64,000 nt of DNA from Peptococcaceae bacterium (GCA_012517475.1 JAAYUV010000027.1:1-64000), one strand, 5' to 3'; shown: positions 45,365-55,200, numbered from the stretch's first letter. Notes: generated from the letters alone by a model not told the origin. Program-made: numbers and translations.

Positions 45365-48300
45365 CTATAAACTATAAATATTTTTTCGCTCGGACAGAAA
45401 TCCAACTTTCTTCATATAAGAAATTATTTGCATTAAATATTGATCACCAATGTCAGGCCATTCAAATCCCAATTGTTTTAAGAATTCAACTGTTAATGCG
45501 GATTTTACTTCAACCCCTGTACGGAAATCCAAATTAGCGTTGAGAGCTAAATCATTCACAATACCGGCGGTAATCTCCCTGCCTTCCTCACTTTGGAGAA
45601 GTGTAGAGATGACTGAGGAAAACTTCTCACCGGATACCCTTTGAATACTTATCCCATTCGCTCTTAACAATTTTAAAAAGTCCCCTATTTTAATAGTATG
45701 GTGATTGAAAATGTGAAAAATAAGCTGTTCTCTTGGGGCACTTAGTATGGATACAATCGCTTTCGCACAAGCATCTACTGGAGTGAACTCAATGGTATCT
45801 TCCAGGACACTTTCCGGAAGGCACCCTATGGAAAAAATACTTCTTAATCTGCGATAAAATGCATTCTCCTCTATATTCAACTGGAATTGACCATCAGAAA
45901 AACGCCCGGTTAGGTTTCCTACCCTGAAGATCGTTGCTTTCAGACCATTTTCTGCCGCCTTGATCATCAAGGACTCCGCCTCAATTTTGCTTCTTACATA
46001 GACATTGCTCCGGTAATTCTGCCCGCTGTACAAATTTTTCTCAGTAAAAGCGAAAGTATGTCCTTCAAACCTCATGTAATTTCCGGAAACACTGAGGGTT
46101 GAAATGTAGCTCAGGTGTTTGCCGTCATTCAGGCAAAAGTTGATCACTTCCCGGGTACCTTGAACATTGATTCGATCAAAATCCGAGTAAAAACCGAAAT
46201 GTTTCACCAGGGAGGCGGAGTGAATGACCGCCTCAATATTTTCTGCAAGCTGGTCATATTCCTGTTCTGAAAGGCCAAATCTCTTCTCCGAAATATCTCC
46301 AGGAATTAACACAACCTTTTTTTGTATAACGTTTAACGGTAAATTCGGAAAATAGAATTGGACTAAATCCCAAAACCTCTTTTCATAGTCTTGTCCCCTT
46401 ACCAAGCAGTACACGTTTCCGAAGGAGTTCTCTAAAAGCTCAGCAAGAATATGCATCCCTAAAAAGCCGGTTGCCCCGGTTAATAAAACATTGCCATTTC
46501 TCAAGGTTCCCGGGAGATAATATCTTTCCGATATTTCCCAATCAAGGGCTGAATAAGGATTTGTAACGTCAACCTTCTCTTTTTCCTTTAAAGTTTTGTC
46601 TTTGATTAAAGAGGCAAGCTCCCGGATACATGGGTATTCATAGAATTCCTGTGCTGATAAATTCCATTCCTTTGACAAGGTAGAGGATAATATCTCTAAA
46701 ATTGCCAAGGAGTCGCCGCCTAGAGTAAAGAAATTATCCTCGATACCTACTTTCGGGATTTCAAGCACTTTACTCCAGATTTCAGCTAAAGACTGTTCGA
46801 TTTCATCCCGGGGTGCAACATATTCATTTTCATCGCATTCTTCATAAATATTGGGGTCGGGTAAGGAATTCCGGTCTATCTTCCCGTTATAAGTTAGGGG
46901 TAAGACAGAAAGCCAGATAAATTTATGAGGGATCATATAATCCGGTAAATATTGCGCTAAATAATGGCGCAATTCCGTTACAGACATCTGTTGATCACCA
47001 ATAAGGTAAGCGCAAAGGAATACCCTCCCCGCTGTATTCGAATTACTGGTGACAACAGCCTGTTCAATATGGTTATTTCGTAAAAGGACATTTTCTATTT
47101 CGCCTAGTTCAATCCGGTAACCCCGTAATTTTACTTGATGATCATTGCGGCCGATATAGATTACTTCCCCATTCTTCTGCCATTTTCCAAGGTCTCCGGT
47201 CTTATACATTCTTGTTCCTGGGATAAAAGGATTCGGTACAAATCGCTCTGCCGTCAATTCAGGTTTGTTCACATAACCTCTGGCCAACCCGTTGCCCCCG
47301 ATAAAGATTTCACCTACTGCTCCTATTGGAACCGGTTTCTTACTTTCATCCAAAATATAAAGACGGGTATTGCTAAGGGGTCGGCCGATTGTAATCTCCT
47401 CAGGATACTCAAGCAGCTTCATAGAAGAAATAATTGTTGCTTCTGTGGGACCGTAAGCATTATAAATCCGGGCAGTTGTATATTTCTTAAGTTTTGTCAG
47501 TAGAGATACTGGAAATACTTCACCACCTATGATTAGGATAGATAACTGATCCAGATAAGATGTACTATTATTAAGCAATGCAATTATTCTAGATGGGGTT
47601 GTCCCTAAGACATCAATTTTATGTTGGGCCAGTAATTTCGTTTGCATTTCTGGATTCGCTTGTTCCATATTATTGGCAATAATTACTTTCATCCCTGCCA
47701 GTACAGGCAAGATGTTTTCTGTAAAGAAGATATCAAAAGATAACGTAGTTAATGAAAGGATGGTTTTATTCTGTAAATTTAACTTACAGGTAATTGCCTG
47801 GACATAACTGGAAAGCGCCCTATGTTCAATCATGGCTCCTTTGGGTAAACCAGTTGAGCCCGACGTATAAATAACAACAGCTAAATCAGATGGATTAGAA
47901 TAACAAACCAGGCTTTTCGTCTCTTCCGCCCATATGGTAGGTTCTTTCATATTAATGATCTCGACTCCTTCTCCATCTTTCGTTTTTTTGAAGGATAGAT
48001 TGGAGTTCGTTACACAAAAGCGACAATGGCTATCCTTGAGCATATAAGCGATTCTTTCCTCAGGATAACCCGGATCAATAGGCAAATACGCTGCCCCGGC
48101 CTTCAGGATCCCCAGGATTCCTATTACCAAATCCAGAGATCGTTCCACGCAGAAACCAATAATCTCCTCTTTTTTTGTCCCTCTCTTTAGAAGAAACCTT
48201 GCGAATTGATTGGACTTATCATCCACTTCTTGATAAGTTAATTTCTGGTCCTCAAACACTAAGGCAATGGCTGCCGGGCTCCTTTTAACTTGTTCAAGAA

Positions 48301-49678
48301 AAAGATCAATGATGTTTTTCCCGGGGTTATCATCAAAATTTGGGCTACTAAATTCATTCAGAATAAGGCGTTCTTCCTCTTCGGACAGCAAACTAAGCTC
48401 ACTGATATTGATATTAACATTGGATATAGCCCGGGCAATAAGGTTTAGCATACCTTCATGCATTGCTTGGATATCATCTTCTAACAATACTTCATCGCCA
48501 TAAAAATAGTCAAAATGAAATGCCCCCTCATTGTGCATATCATCAATATTTAAACGTAAAGTATTTACCTCTTGTTGAATAAAGTGGTGTTCAATGGTGA
48601 CAGATATTCGATCTTGCTCCAAGGACGCATTCAGATAGGCCAGAGAAAAATCGAATAATTCATTTTTGACTTTATGAAAATCCCGATAATTTTTTAAGAC
48701 ATTTACATAGGGAACACTGCTATGTCTTAATAATTCAAGCCATTCGGCGTTCAAATACTTTAGATAATCTTTAAAACTCAAACTAGAATTGACTTCAATA
48801 ATAAAAGGCAAGTTACTGAAGAAAGCCCCAAAGGTTTTTTTGTCTTGAATGGATGACCGGTTAATAACCGTTGTTCCAATCGCAATGATATCTCTGCCCA
48901 ATTTTTTCCAATAATACAGGGACGCCGCAGCGCTAAATAAAATAAACGGCGTTATTTTCCAATCTGCACAGATTTCTTTTATTTTAGAAGAGATGTCGGG
49001 TGTCAAGTAATAACTCTTTCCTCTGGCCGCTATACTATTGTTTTTTCTTTTATTAAATAATGTAGTCTGAAGGATTTTTTTGATTTTATTATCCCAATAT
49101 TCCATATCCCTGTAGTAACGGGAAGAAGCCAAATACTTCTGTTCGCTCTGAATATGGTCAATATAAGAACCGCAGGTGCTTTCTTTTAAAGTGCTTCCTT
49201 CCATGAGACGTTGATAGTTCTCCACAAGCTGATTCACTAAGAGAATAACCGACCAAAAATCGGCAATAACATGGTGACATTTCAGAAAAATACCGAATTC
49301 ATCAAGACTAAATTGTATAATCGCAAAATAATATAGATCCTCCTCGTAAAAGGAGAAAGGACTGAGTGTTTTTTCTTGTGTCCACCTGGAATAATCTTCC
49401 CTGCCGTTAGGATGACTGAAATCAAACAGCTCAATTTCTTGTTTCCGGTATCCGGCATAATACTGAACGATATGATTGTCTTTATTCAACATCCTTGTAC
49501 GCAAAGCAATATTGTTTTTGATTAAAGAATTGATTGATTCGTTTAATCGCTCATAGTCCAAGGATCCTTGAAACCTTAGGGTGGCTGCAAGATTTACATA
49601 ACTTGTACCTGGATAAAACTGTTCAATAATCAAAATAGATTGTTGGGATCCGGTAAGAGGATAGGTTTCAAACGCCAT
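45365..49678 (-). CDS. Single-module NRPS: condensation-adenylation-thiolation-reductase
   Basis: A 1437-aa synthetase. Condensation domain (about 1-430) has CHHVIADF at 134-141 (HHxxxD; Phe replaces the usual Gly). Adenylation domain (about 455-960) has YTSGSTGLPKGAM, NAYGPTEATI, and NGKIDR; the ten specificity positions read by eye are D I T G I G A I I K, not matching a code I know. The carrier site is LGGDSLAIL near 1000, and a thioester reductase domain (about 1070-1437) opens with VLLTGATGFLGMH. Reductase release gives an aldehyde or alcohol. The divergent carrier protein and acyl-CoA synthetase suggest an acylated amino acid product. Confidence 0.92.
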   Translation of the reverse strand: MAFETYPLTGSQQSILIIEQFYPGTSYVNLAATLRFQGSLDYERLNESINSLIKNNIALRTRMLNKDNHIVQYYAGYRKQEIELFDFSHPNGREDYSRWTQEKTLSPFSFYEEDLYYFAIIQFSLDEFGIFLKCHHVIADFWSVILLVNQLVENYQRLMEGSTLKESTCGSYIDHIQSEQKYLASSRYYRDMEYWDNKIKKILQTTLFNKRKNNSIAARGKSYYLTPDISSKIKEICADWKITPFILFSAAASLYYWKKLGRDIIAIGTTVINRSSIQDKKTFGAFFSNLPFIIEVNSSLSFKDYLKYLNAEWLELLRHSSVPYVNVLKNYRDFHKVKNELFDFSLAYLNASLEQDRISVTIEHHFIQQEVNTLRLNIDDMHNEGAFHFDYFYGDEVLLEDDIQAMHEGMLNLIARAISNVNINISELSLLSEEEERLILNEFSSPNFDDNPGKNIIDLFLEQVKRSPAAIALVFEDQKLTYQEVDDKSNQFARFLLKRGTKKEEIIGFCVERSLDLVIGILGILKAGAAYLPIDPGYPEERIAYMLKDSHCRFCVTNSNLSFKKTKDGEGVEIINMKEPTIWAEETKSLVCYSNPSDLAVVIYTSGSTGLPKGAMIEHRALSSYVQAITCKLNLQNKTILSLTTLSFDIFFTENILPVLAGMKVIIANNMEQANPEMQTKLLAQHKIDVLGTTPSRIIALLNNSTSYLDQLSILIIGGEVFPVSLLTKLKKYTTARIYNAYGPTEATIISSMKLLEYPEEITIGRPLSNTRLYILDESKKPVPIGAVGEIFIGGNGLARGYVNKPELTAERFVPNPFIPGTRMYKTGDLGKWQKNGEVIYIGRNDHQVKLRGYRIELGEIENVLLRNNHIEQAVVTSNSNTAGRVFLCAYLIGDQQMSVTELRHYLAQYLPDYMIPHKFIWLSVLPLTYNGKIDRNSLPDPNIYEECDENEYVAPRDEIEQSLAEIWSKVLEIPKVGIEDNFFTLGGDSLAILEILSSTLSKEWNLSAQEFYEYPCIRELASLIKDKTLKEKEKVDVTNPYSALDWEISERYYLPGTLRNGNVLLTGATGFLGMHILAELLENSFGNVYCLVRGQDYEKRFWDLVQFYFPNLPLNVIQKKVVLIPGDISEKRFGLSEQEYDQLAENIEAVIHSASLVKHFGFYSDFDRINVQGTREVINFCLNDGKHLSYISTLSVSGNYMRFEGHTFAFTEKNLYSGQNYRSNVYVRSKIEAESLMIKAAENGLKATIFRVGNLTGRFSDGQFQLNIEENAFYRRLRSIFSIGCLPESVLEDTIEFTPVDACAKAIVSILSAPREQLIFHIFNHHTIKIGDFLKLLRANGISIQRVSGEKFSSVISTLLQSEEGREITAGIVNDLALNANLDFRTGVEVKSALTVEFLKQLGFEWPDIGDQYLMQIISYMKKVGFLSERKNIYSL

Positions 49679-49893
49679 ATTTTATTCTCCTCGGTGAAAT
49701 CAATTTTTTTGGTCTTCCTGCAGATTCCAAGTAATTACTTTTCCCTAGTTCGACGCAAATAAGAAATCTCCTTGTTGGATTGTGATGATTGGGTTCTACA
49801 TAATAAAGAGAAGTTAAAATTATATTTTTTATTGGATTTCCATTAATTTTCAATTATAATAAAAAATTAAGAACGATTTGAGGAGAGTAAAAA
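49679..49893. promoter_or_regulatory. Divergent promoter region of the NRPS locus
   Basis: A very AT-rich stretch of about 215 bases between the NRPS start and the carrier protein start. TATAAT at 49854-49859 with AGGAGAG before the ACP start marks the plus-strand promoter side. The minus-strand NRPS has GGAG about seven bases before its ATG. No operator is apparent. Confidence 0.45.
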
Positions 49894-50130
49894 ATGACCT
49901 TAGAAGAGATAAAACCGTTGATTGATGCTCAGTTTATCTATGAAGGGGAATTGAAGGAGTCTACAAGAATTATTGAGGACCTGGGGGCTGATTCCTTTGA
50001 TATTCCGGTTCTTCTGAATGCCTTGGAGGACCATTTCAACCTGATCATAAGTACTGAAGAAATGATAGGTTTACGGACACTTGGGGATTTGATCTCTTTG
50101 CTTGAAAATCATTTAGAGGGGGAAAAATAA
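49894..50130 (+). CDS. Stand-alone acyl carrier protein
   Basis: A 78-aa acidic carrier protein. The phosphopantetheine attachment serine is Ser34 in DLGADSFDI, with the helix II LLNALEDHF after it. Closer to NRPS/PKS discrete carriers than to the fatty-acid ACP (no DSLD). AGGAGAG precedes the ATG. Its stop is adjacent to the GTG of the acyl-CoA synthetase gene, and both are divergent from the NRPS. It likely holds an acyl group for the NRPS condensation domain. No phosphopantetheinyl transferase gene is in the window. Confidence 0.88.
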   Translation: MTLEEIKPLIDAQFIYEGELKESTRIIEDLGADSFDIPVLLNALEDHFNLIISTEEMIGLRTLGDLISLLENHLEGEK

Positions 50131-51615
50131 GTGGGTATAGACCAATTTTTAAAAGCGTCTGCTTTGGCCAATCCGGAGAAAATTGCTTTTTTCTTTGAGA
50201 ATGAAAGTATTACATATGGCCAATTAGACCAAGAGGTTAATAACCTGGCCCAGGGTCTCATAGATAACGGGCTAAAAGCCAACGATAAGGTCGCTGTTAT
50301 TTTGGGGAATTGTTCCGCTTTTGTGAAGATCTATTTTGCTATTATGCGGGCAGGAGGAGCCATTGTTCCCTTAAACCTTCTTTATAAAGAAGAAGAAATA
50401 AAATATATCTTAAAGGACGCAGATATTCAATTTTTGGTGATCCATCAAAATAATCTGACGGATTTAGAGAAGCTCCTGAAAGAGTTTCCAGCATTAAAAG
50501 CAATCGTCATAGGAGGAACGAAGGAAAAAAATATTATTCCTTACGAAGAGCTCCTCAACAACCAGTCTGCCCCCGTAAATATCCCTATTGACGGAAATAA
50601 TATTGCCGCCTGTCTTTATACATCCGGGACAAGCGGCAAACCGAAAGGCGCCCTCCTTACTCACGGTAACCTGATGTTTTTAACCGAAACCTGCAGGGAA
50701 AGAATGGGTATTGGTAAAGATGATTCCGGCTTATGCTTCATTCCTCTCGCTCATATCTTTTCTCTGTTGGTAAATATGTTAATTCCTGTCTACTTGGGTG
50801 CAACTTTCACCATTCTCCCTCAATTTATCCCGCAATTGGTTTTAAATGAAATCAGCAAAAAGAAAATTACGTATTTTGCTGCTGTCCCTGCTATGTACGG
50901 GGCCTTATTGTCCCTTCTTTCCCAAGACCCGAGTTTTGATATTTCTTCATTAAAACTGTGTGTTTCAGGCGGATCTCCTCTTCCTATAGAAATAACAAAA
51001 ATATTCAATGAGAAATACGGTATTCCCATTATTGAAGGAAGCGGCCCGACCGAAGCTGTGGCTTGCTTAGGACTACCGGAAGCCAACAAACCCGGTACTG
51101 TCGGACTGCCTTTTAGAGGCGTTGAGGTAAAAATTATAGACGAAAATGAAGAAACCCTTCCCCCCGGAGAAGTTGGAGAGTTTTGCGTGAGAGGACCTAG
51201 TGTCATGCAAGGGTATCTAAATCTTCCGGAAGTGAATGCTGTAGCCCTCAAAGGGGGATGGTTCCATACCGGGGATTTGGCCAAAATCGATGAAGACGGC
51301 TATGTAAGTATTATTGGAAGAAAAAAAGATATGATTTTGGTAGGAGGCTTCAATGTTTATCCCGCAGAAGTCGAGCAGTGTTTATGTCAGCATCCGAAAG
51401 TTTTGGAAGCGGCAGTGATCGGCATCCCGGATAAAGACAGAGGGGAAATCCCGAAAGCCTTTATTGTTTTAAAACCTGGAATGGATGCCGAACCCAAAGA
51501 ATTTATCCTTTATTGCCGTAAACTATTGGCTAATTATAAATGCCCCAGGGAAGTTGTTATTGTGGAAAAACTTCCTAAAAACGAGATGGGGAAAATAGAT
51601 AAAAAGTTACTTTAG
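50131..51615 (+). CDS. Acyl-CoA synthetase / acyl-ACP ligase of the NRPS locus
   Basis: This 494-aa AMP-forming ligase has the P-loop LYTSGTSGKPKGALLTH near 165-180, the GSGPTEA signature near 305, the hinge TGDLAKIDEDGY, and the C-terminal lysine motif KNEMGKIDKK. No long insert between the domains, so it is closer to acyl-CoA synthetases than to typical fatty acyl-AMP ligases. It starts with GTG directly after the carrier stop. The neighbour suggests it loads a fatty acid on the carrier protein. Confidence 0.9.
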   Translation: MGIDQFLKASALANPEKIAFFFENESITYGQLDQEVNNLAQGLIDNGLKANDKVAVILGNCSAFVKIYFAIMRAGGAIVPLNLLYKEEEIKYILKDADIQFLVIHQNNLTDLEKLLKEFPALKAIVIGGTKEKNIIPYEELLNNQSAPVNIPIDGNNIAACLYTSGTSGKPKGALLTHGNLMFLTETCRERMGIGKDDSGLCFIPLAHIFSLLVNMLIPVYLGATFTILPQFIPQLVLNEISKKKITYFAAVPAMYGALLSLLSQDPSFDISSLKLCVSGGSPLPIEITKIFNEKYGIPIIEGSGPTEAVACLGLPEANKPGTVGLPFRGVEVKIIDENEETLPPGEVGEFCVRGPSVMQGYLNLPEVNAVALKGGWFHTGDLAKIDEDGYVSIIGRKKDMILVGGFNVYPAEVEQCLCQHPKVLEAAVIGIPDKDRGEIPKAFIVLKPGMDAEPKEFILYCRKLLANYKCPREVVIVEKLPKNEMGKIDKKLL

Positions 51616-51913
51616 ATTAAGTTCTAAATGACATGTTTAAAAAATCAATTCATCTATTTAGACAAAGTAAATAACTAGGATTACACCTCGACGAAGCACT
51701 TCTTTCGTTTCCTTTAGAATGAGTGGATGGTAAATATCACTATTAAACCCTGGAAACCTTATTAATAAGGATTTTAGGGTTTATTTCGAAATCCGAATTA
51801 GACCCAATAAAAATCATTTCGTTTCATTGAATAATTACCTACAAACGACCATTAACTTAAGTAGAACTTAATGAAATCAGGTTTTTGATTATCCCTTAGA
51901 CCATTAAAAATTA
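51616..51913. other. Gap after the NRPS locus, with a probable terminator
   Basis: About 300 AT-rich bases without genes. A hairpin at 51744-51783 (TAAACCCT with AGGGTTTA, plus an inner CCTTATTAATAAGG) is a plausible terminator for the acyl-CoA synthetase operon, or for the convergent GGDEF gene. Nothing else recognised. Confidence 0.55.
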
Positions 51914-53002
51914 TTAAGATGCAAGAACAACTTTATTTCTTCCTGTTTTCTTGGCAGTATATAAAGCCGAATCAGCTTTTTCAAATAGTAAATTAATATT
52001 ATCAACTGTATCTGGGTAAGTAGCTACACCAATTGATACAGTTATTTTTATTATTTTTTCCTCATTGATATTAAACTCATTTTTTTCGATAGTTTCTCGA
52101 ATTCTTTCTGCAATTTCTAAGGCTTCATTTTCAGGGATATTATGCAATAAAACTGAGAATTCTTCTCCGCCGTTTCTTGAAATAATATCTGAATTTCGGC
52201 AAACATTTAATAATAATTTACTCAAATCCTCAAGAACTTTATCACCGCTTTTATGCCCAAAAGAATCATTAATATTTTTGAAATGATCTATATCAATCAA
52301 AAGGATTGAAACAACTAATTTATCGATTAGGTCTTGATGTAGTTTTTTTATCTCCTGTTCAAATTTTCTTATATTATTTAAGCCTGTTAAGTGATCCTTT
52401 AATGAATCTTCTTTATACTTTCTATATAAAGTTTCAAGATGGAATTTTGCATAAATATCATGTTTGAACAATTTTAAAAATAAAACTGATACAAATATCG
52501 CTAGAAAGGTAAAAGAAAAACCGTTTATTAAGTTAACATTCAAAAGGATAGGATTTTTTTGAGTATTTGCCAATAATGCAAGAAAAACAATCCCAGTTTG
52601 AAAATACATAAAAACAATCATTCTAACACTTTGAATCAGCAATACAGCTGCAAAAAAACATATCATCAAAAAAACAATAATCTGACCGTGCCCCAATTGG
52701 TCACTATAACCGGAGATTACTGCAGTTATATTTAATAATACTAAATAGAATAAATTAGGTAAAAAGCTTATTCTGATTTTGGTTAACCGTAAAATAAGAA
52801 AAATTATACAAAGAATTTCCATCGCTATATGCTCATAAAACAATGATGGATAATCAGGGGTCTTGTTCCCCATGAAAAAATAATCCCTAATGATAAGAAT
52901 TAAACCAATAACGAAAACAAAATAAGTAAATTTCCAAAGCTTATTAAAATTTTGATTAGTAATCTCTTGTCTTAGATAGTCCTGGAAGTTTTGTTTCTCC
53001 AT
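51914..53002 (-). CDS. Membrane diguanylate cyclase
   Basis: This 362-aa protein has about six membrane helices in the first 190 residues and a GGDEF domain with LTGLNNIRKFEQE, DIDHFKNINDSFGH, and an intact active site NGGEEFSVLLHN near 280. No HD-GYP or sensory PAS domain is attached. It makes c-di-GMP; the membrane part is the likely sensor. It is transcribed alone. GGGG lies before the ATG at 53002. Confidence 0.9.
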   Translation of the reverse strand: MEKQNFQDYLRQEITNQNFNKLWKFTYFVFVIGLILIIRDYFFMGNKTPDYPSLFYEHIAMEILCIIFLILRLTKIRISFLPNLFYLVLLNITAVISGYSDQLGHGQIIVFLMICFFAAVLLIQSVRMIVFMYFQTGIVFLALLANTQKNPILLNVNLINGFSFTFLAIFVSVLFLKLFKHDIYAKFHLETLYRKYKEDSLKDHLTGLNNIRKFEQEIKKLHQDLIDKLVVSILLIDIDHFKNINDSFGHKSGDKVLEDLSKLLLNVCRNSDIISRNGGEEFSVLLHNIPENEALEIAERIRETIEKNEFNINEEKIIKITVSIGVATYPDTVDNINLLFEKADSALYTAKKTGRNKVVLAS

Positions 53003-53277
53003 GCTTTCCCCTTCATTTACTTGATTTTGTATCCATTCCTTAATACCTTTACGAGTAACAATTCTTCCTTTTATTGAGAATCTCTGTCATAAGACCAAAA
53101 ATCAACTTCTAAGTATAGTCATTGCCACATCTAAATCTTAAAGTTACTGAATATATATTGTTCTACATATATCCATAATTTCCTACATATTTTACCATAA
53201 TTAATTTGATAACATATTTAAAACGAAAAAATCGATCGCTCTTTTGATTACAAGTAATTCATAAATACATATATTCA

Positions 53278-53553
53278 GTAGAGTGAAAGGCTGAAAATTA
53301 TCAGCCCCTCCTCATCAAACCGTACGTGAGGTTTTCCCTCATACGGCTTTCCGATGTTCGTCATTTATGAGCATTCGGTTATGCAAGTTTTACGGTCTGA
53401 TAACTCGCTCGCCCTTTCTCTGAAAGGTACTTCCGTCGATACGCTTCAGTGCGGGGGTTTCTCCCTACACAGGCATCCTAGCTACGAGGCGTCTTGGTAC
53501 TTACCTCAACTGGACCTTCACCAGTTAGATAATGCGTGCTTAGCTGGGCACAC
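53278..53553 (-). mobile_element. Group II intron remnant with intact domain V, no reverse transcriptase
   Basis: On the minus strand the sequence starts with GTGTGCCC (53553-53546), typical of a group II intron 5' end. Near the 3' end it has a domain V hairpin (AGCCGTATGAGGGAAAACCT through CACGTACGGTTTGATG, 53350-53312 region), then a domain VI-like stem GGGGCTGATAATTTTCAGCC and the end CTCTAC (to 53278). Only 276 bases remain, so most of domains I-IV and the reverse transcriptase gene are deleted. It is joined directly to a fragment of the palindromic repeat family. Boundaries are by eye. Confidence 0.7.
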
Positions 53554-53690
53554 CGGATGCGGAGCGCGGCTGTTACGACGGCCATGGAAGCGTGAAGGTC
53601 TGAGTGACCTTCACGGTGCAGCAATGCCAAGGAGGGCAAGGAGCTGCTCGCCATGAAGGGCGCTATCTGCCGAAAGCGAAATTGTGGGAC
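53554..53690. repeat. Fragment of the palindromic element family, copy 3
   Basis: It contains GATGCGGAGCGCGGCTGTT then ACGACG, nearly identical to copy 2, a hairpin CGTGAAGGT-CTGAGTG-ACCTTCACG, a block GCAATGCCAAGGAGGGCAAG similar to the middle of the full copies, and ATCTGCCGAAAGCG near the end. The outer inverted repeats are absent. It lies immediately next to the 5' end of the group II intron remnant. Confidence 0.65.
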
Positions 53691-53761
53691 CCAGACCAAT
53701 CCCAGATACTTATGGGCTGCATATATTTGCTTAAAGAACATTGTACTAGGGATGAAATAAA

Positions 53762-55060
53762 TCAAATTGCTTTTTCCGCCTGAATATAGCCGGCTCCTTG
53801 TACATAAGGGGATAGTTTCCAATTTTCCGCTGTTTCCATCAGTTTTTTCTTCACATCATCAGGGAGCAGATCAGGATGCACTTGAAGAATCAGTGCGGCA
53901 ACACCCGCACATATCGGTGTCGCCATGGATGTTCCCGATAAGGAAAAATAATTATTTGCTACCCGATTTGCTTTGTTTAATTTATCCAGGTATGAGTTAG
54001 GTGACCGTAAGGATACTATATTCACTCCGGGGCTTATTACATCCGGTTTTACCAATCCATCAACGGTTGGACCTCTGCTTGAAAAGTCCGCTGCCTGGTC
54101 ATCAACACGTTCCTTCGTATTCTCATCGTCCATAGCCCCCACTGTAATAACCTTCGGACTGATTCCGGGGCTGGAAATCGTCTTTTCATCCGGTCCTTCG
54201 TTACCCGCTGCGACACAAACAATAATTCCTGCATCCCAAGCGGCTTCTACAGCTTTAACCATTGGGTCGTCTGCTGCCGGGACAGTTGCACTGCTTCCCA
54301 GGGATAAAGATAACACATTAATGTTAAGGAGTTTTTGGTTATCAATGCACCATTGGATACCGGACATGACGCTGGATAATGAGCCTGAACCCATTCTGTC
54401 CAGTACTTTTACACCGACAAGACTTGCTTTAGGAGCAATGCCGGTATACAGTCCGTTGGAAGCTGCGCCGTCTCCCGCTGCGTCCCCTGCACAATGTGTT
54501 CCGTGTCCATTATCGTCATAAGGATTCGTCTTATTCTTGACAAAATCCTTAAACGCTTTGATCCGGCCCAGTAAGTCCTGATGAGGATAGATACCCGTAT
54601 CGACAACAGCTATGGTGATGCCCTCACCCTTTATGGCTTGAGAATGCAAAACATCGGCTTTAATAGCGGACCTCGCAATATCAAGTAAGGCTCGGACTTT
54701 TCTGTCAGTGTGAATCTTTTTTACAGACCCATGGTTATCCAATAAGGCTTCAATTGCAGCAGGGGTTAAAACAGCAGAGCAACTGGAAAAACTGGGATAG
54801 TGGTGTTTTATTTCGGATCGCCATTTCTTTTTAATCACTGAACTTGCCAACGATACTTTATCATCATACAAAGCATCATCATGAAACTCGATAATAACGG
54901 AATGCTTTTTTACGTTTTTTACGGTTTTTTCTAAAAAATTATGCATAAAGCAAGGGACCCAGCGAAACGGACGATAAAGGTTAATAAATGCCTCTTTGAG
55001 TTCCCTGTCAAGCTTGGTAGGATGACGGCGCACTAATTTGATCATCGAAAAATGATACAT
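53762..55060 (-). CDS. aprX: Intracellular subtilisin-like serine protease AprX
   Basis: A 432-aa S8 protease. Catalytic residues sit in VVDTGIYPH (Asp), NGHGTHCAG (His) and SGTSMATPICAG (Ser). There is no signal peptide. The N-terminal region, including LYRPFRWVPCFMHNFLEK and SVIIEFH, matches Bacillus AprX along its length, which starts close to ATG 55060 (GGGAGGAA upstream); the frame extends to 55147 without such support. AprX is cytoplasmic and of uncertain role. The gene lies just downstream of the rnpB terminator. Confidence 0.92.
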   Translation of the reverse strand: MYHFSMIKLVRRHPTKLDRELKEAFINLYRPFRWVPCFMHNFLEKTVKNVKKHSVIIEFHDDALYDDKVSLASSVIKKKWRSEIKHHYPSFSSCSAVLTPAAIEALLDNHGSVKKIHTDRKVRALLDIARSAIKADVLHSQAIKGEGITIAVVDTGIYPHQDLLGRIKAFKDFVKNKTNPYDDNGHGTHCAGDAAGDGAASNGLYTGIAPKASLVGVKVLDRMGSGSLSSVMSGIQWCIDNQKLLNINVLSLSLGSSATVPAADDPMVKAVEAAWDAGIIVCVAAGNEGPDEKTISSPGISPKVITVGAMDDENTKERVDDQAADFSSRGPTVDGLVKPDVISPGVNIVSLRSPNSYLDKLNKANRVANNYFSLSGTSMATPICAGVAALILQVHPDLLPDDVKKKLMETAENWKLSPYVQGAGYIQAEKAI

Positions 55061-55153
55061 ATTGAGTTCCTCCCATAATCGGATAAACTGTTTATGTATT
55101 GTATGAGACGAACTCTCTGTTTGTCCCCAGATAAAGTGAAACTTCAATAAATC

Positions 55154-55194
55154 AAAGAACCCGGCAGCTACCTCATGTAACTGCCGGGTTCTTT
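55154..55194 (-). terminator. Terminator of the RNase P RNA gene
   Basis: Fourteen-base perfect arms at 55154-55167 and 55181-55194 flank a 13-base loop. On the minus strand TTTGATTTATTG follows. It ends rnpB seven bases after its last paired end and lies before aprX. Confidence 0.88.
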
Positions 55195-55200
55195 ATCTTT

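Noticed and set aside
45365-51615. Naming the NRPS product or its amino acid
   Set aside because: The specificity positions read by eye match no code I know with confidence, so no product is assigned.
53354-53822. ORFs across the group II intron remnant and repeat fragment
   Set aside because: They follow intron and repeat sequence, have no reverse transcriptase motifs and no ribosome sites.
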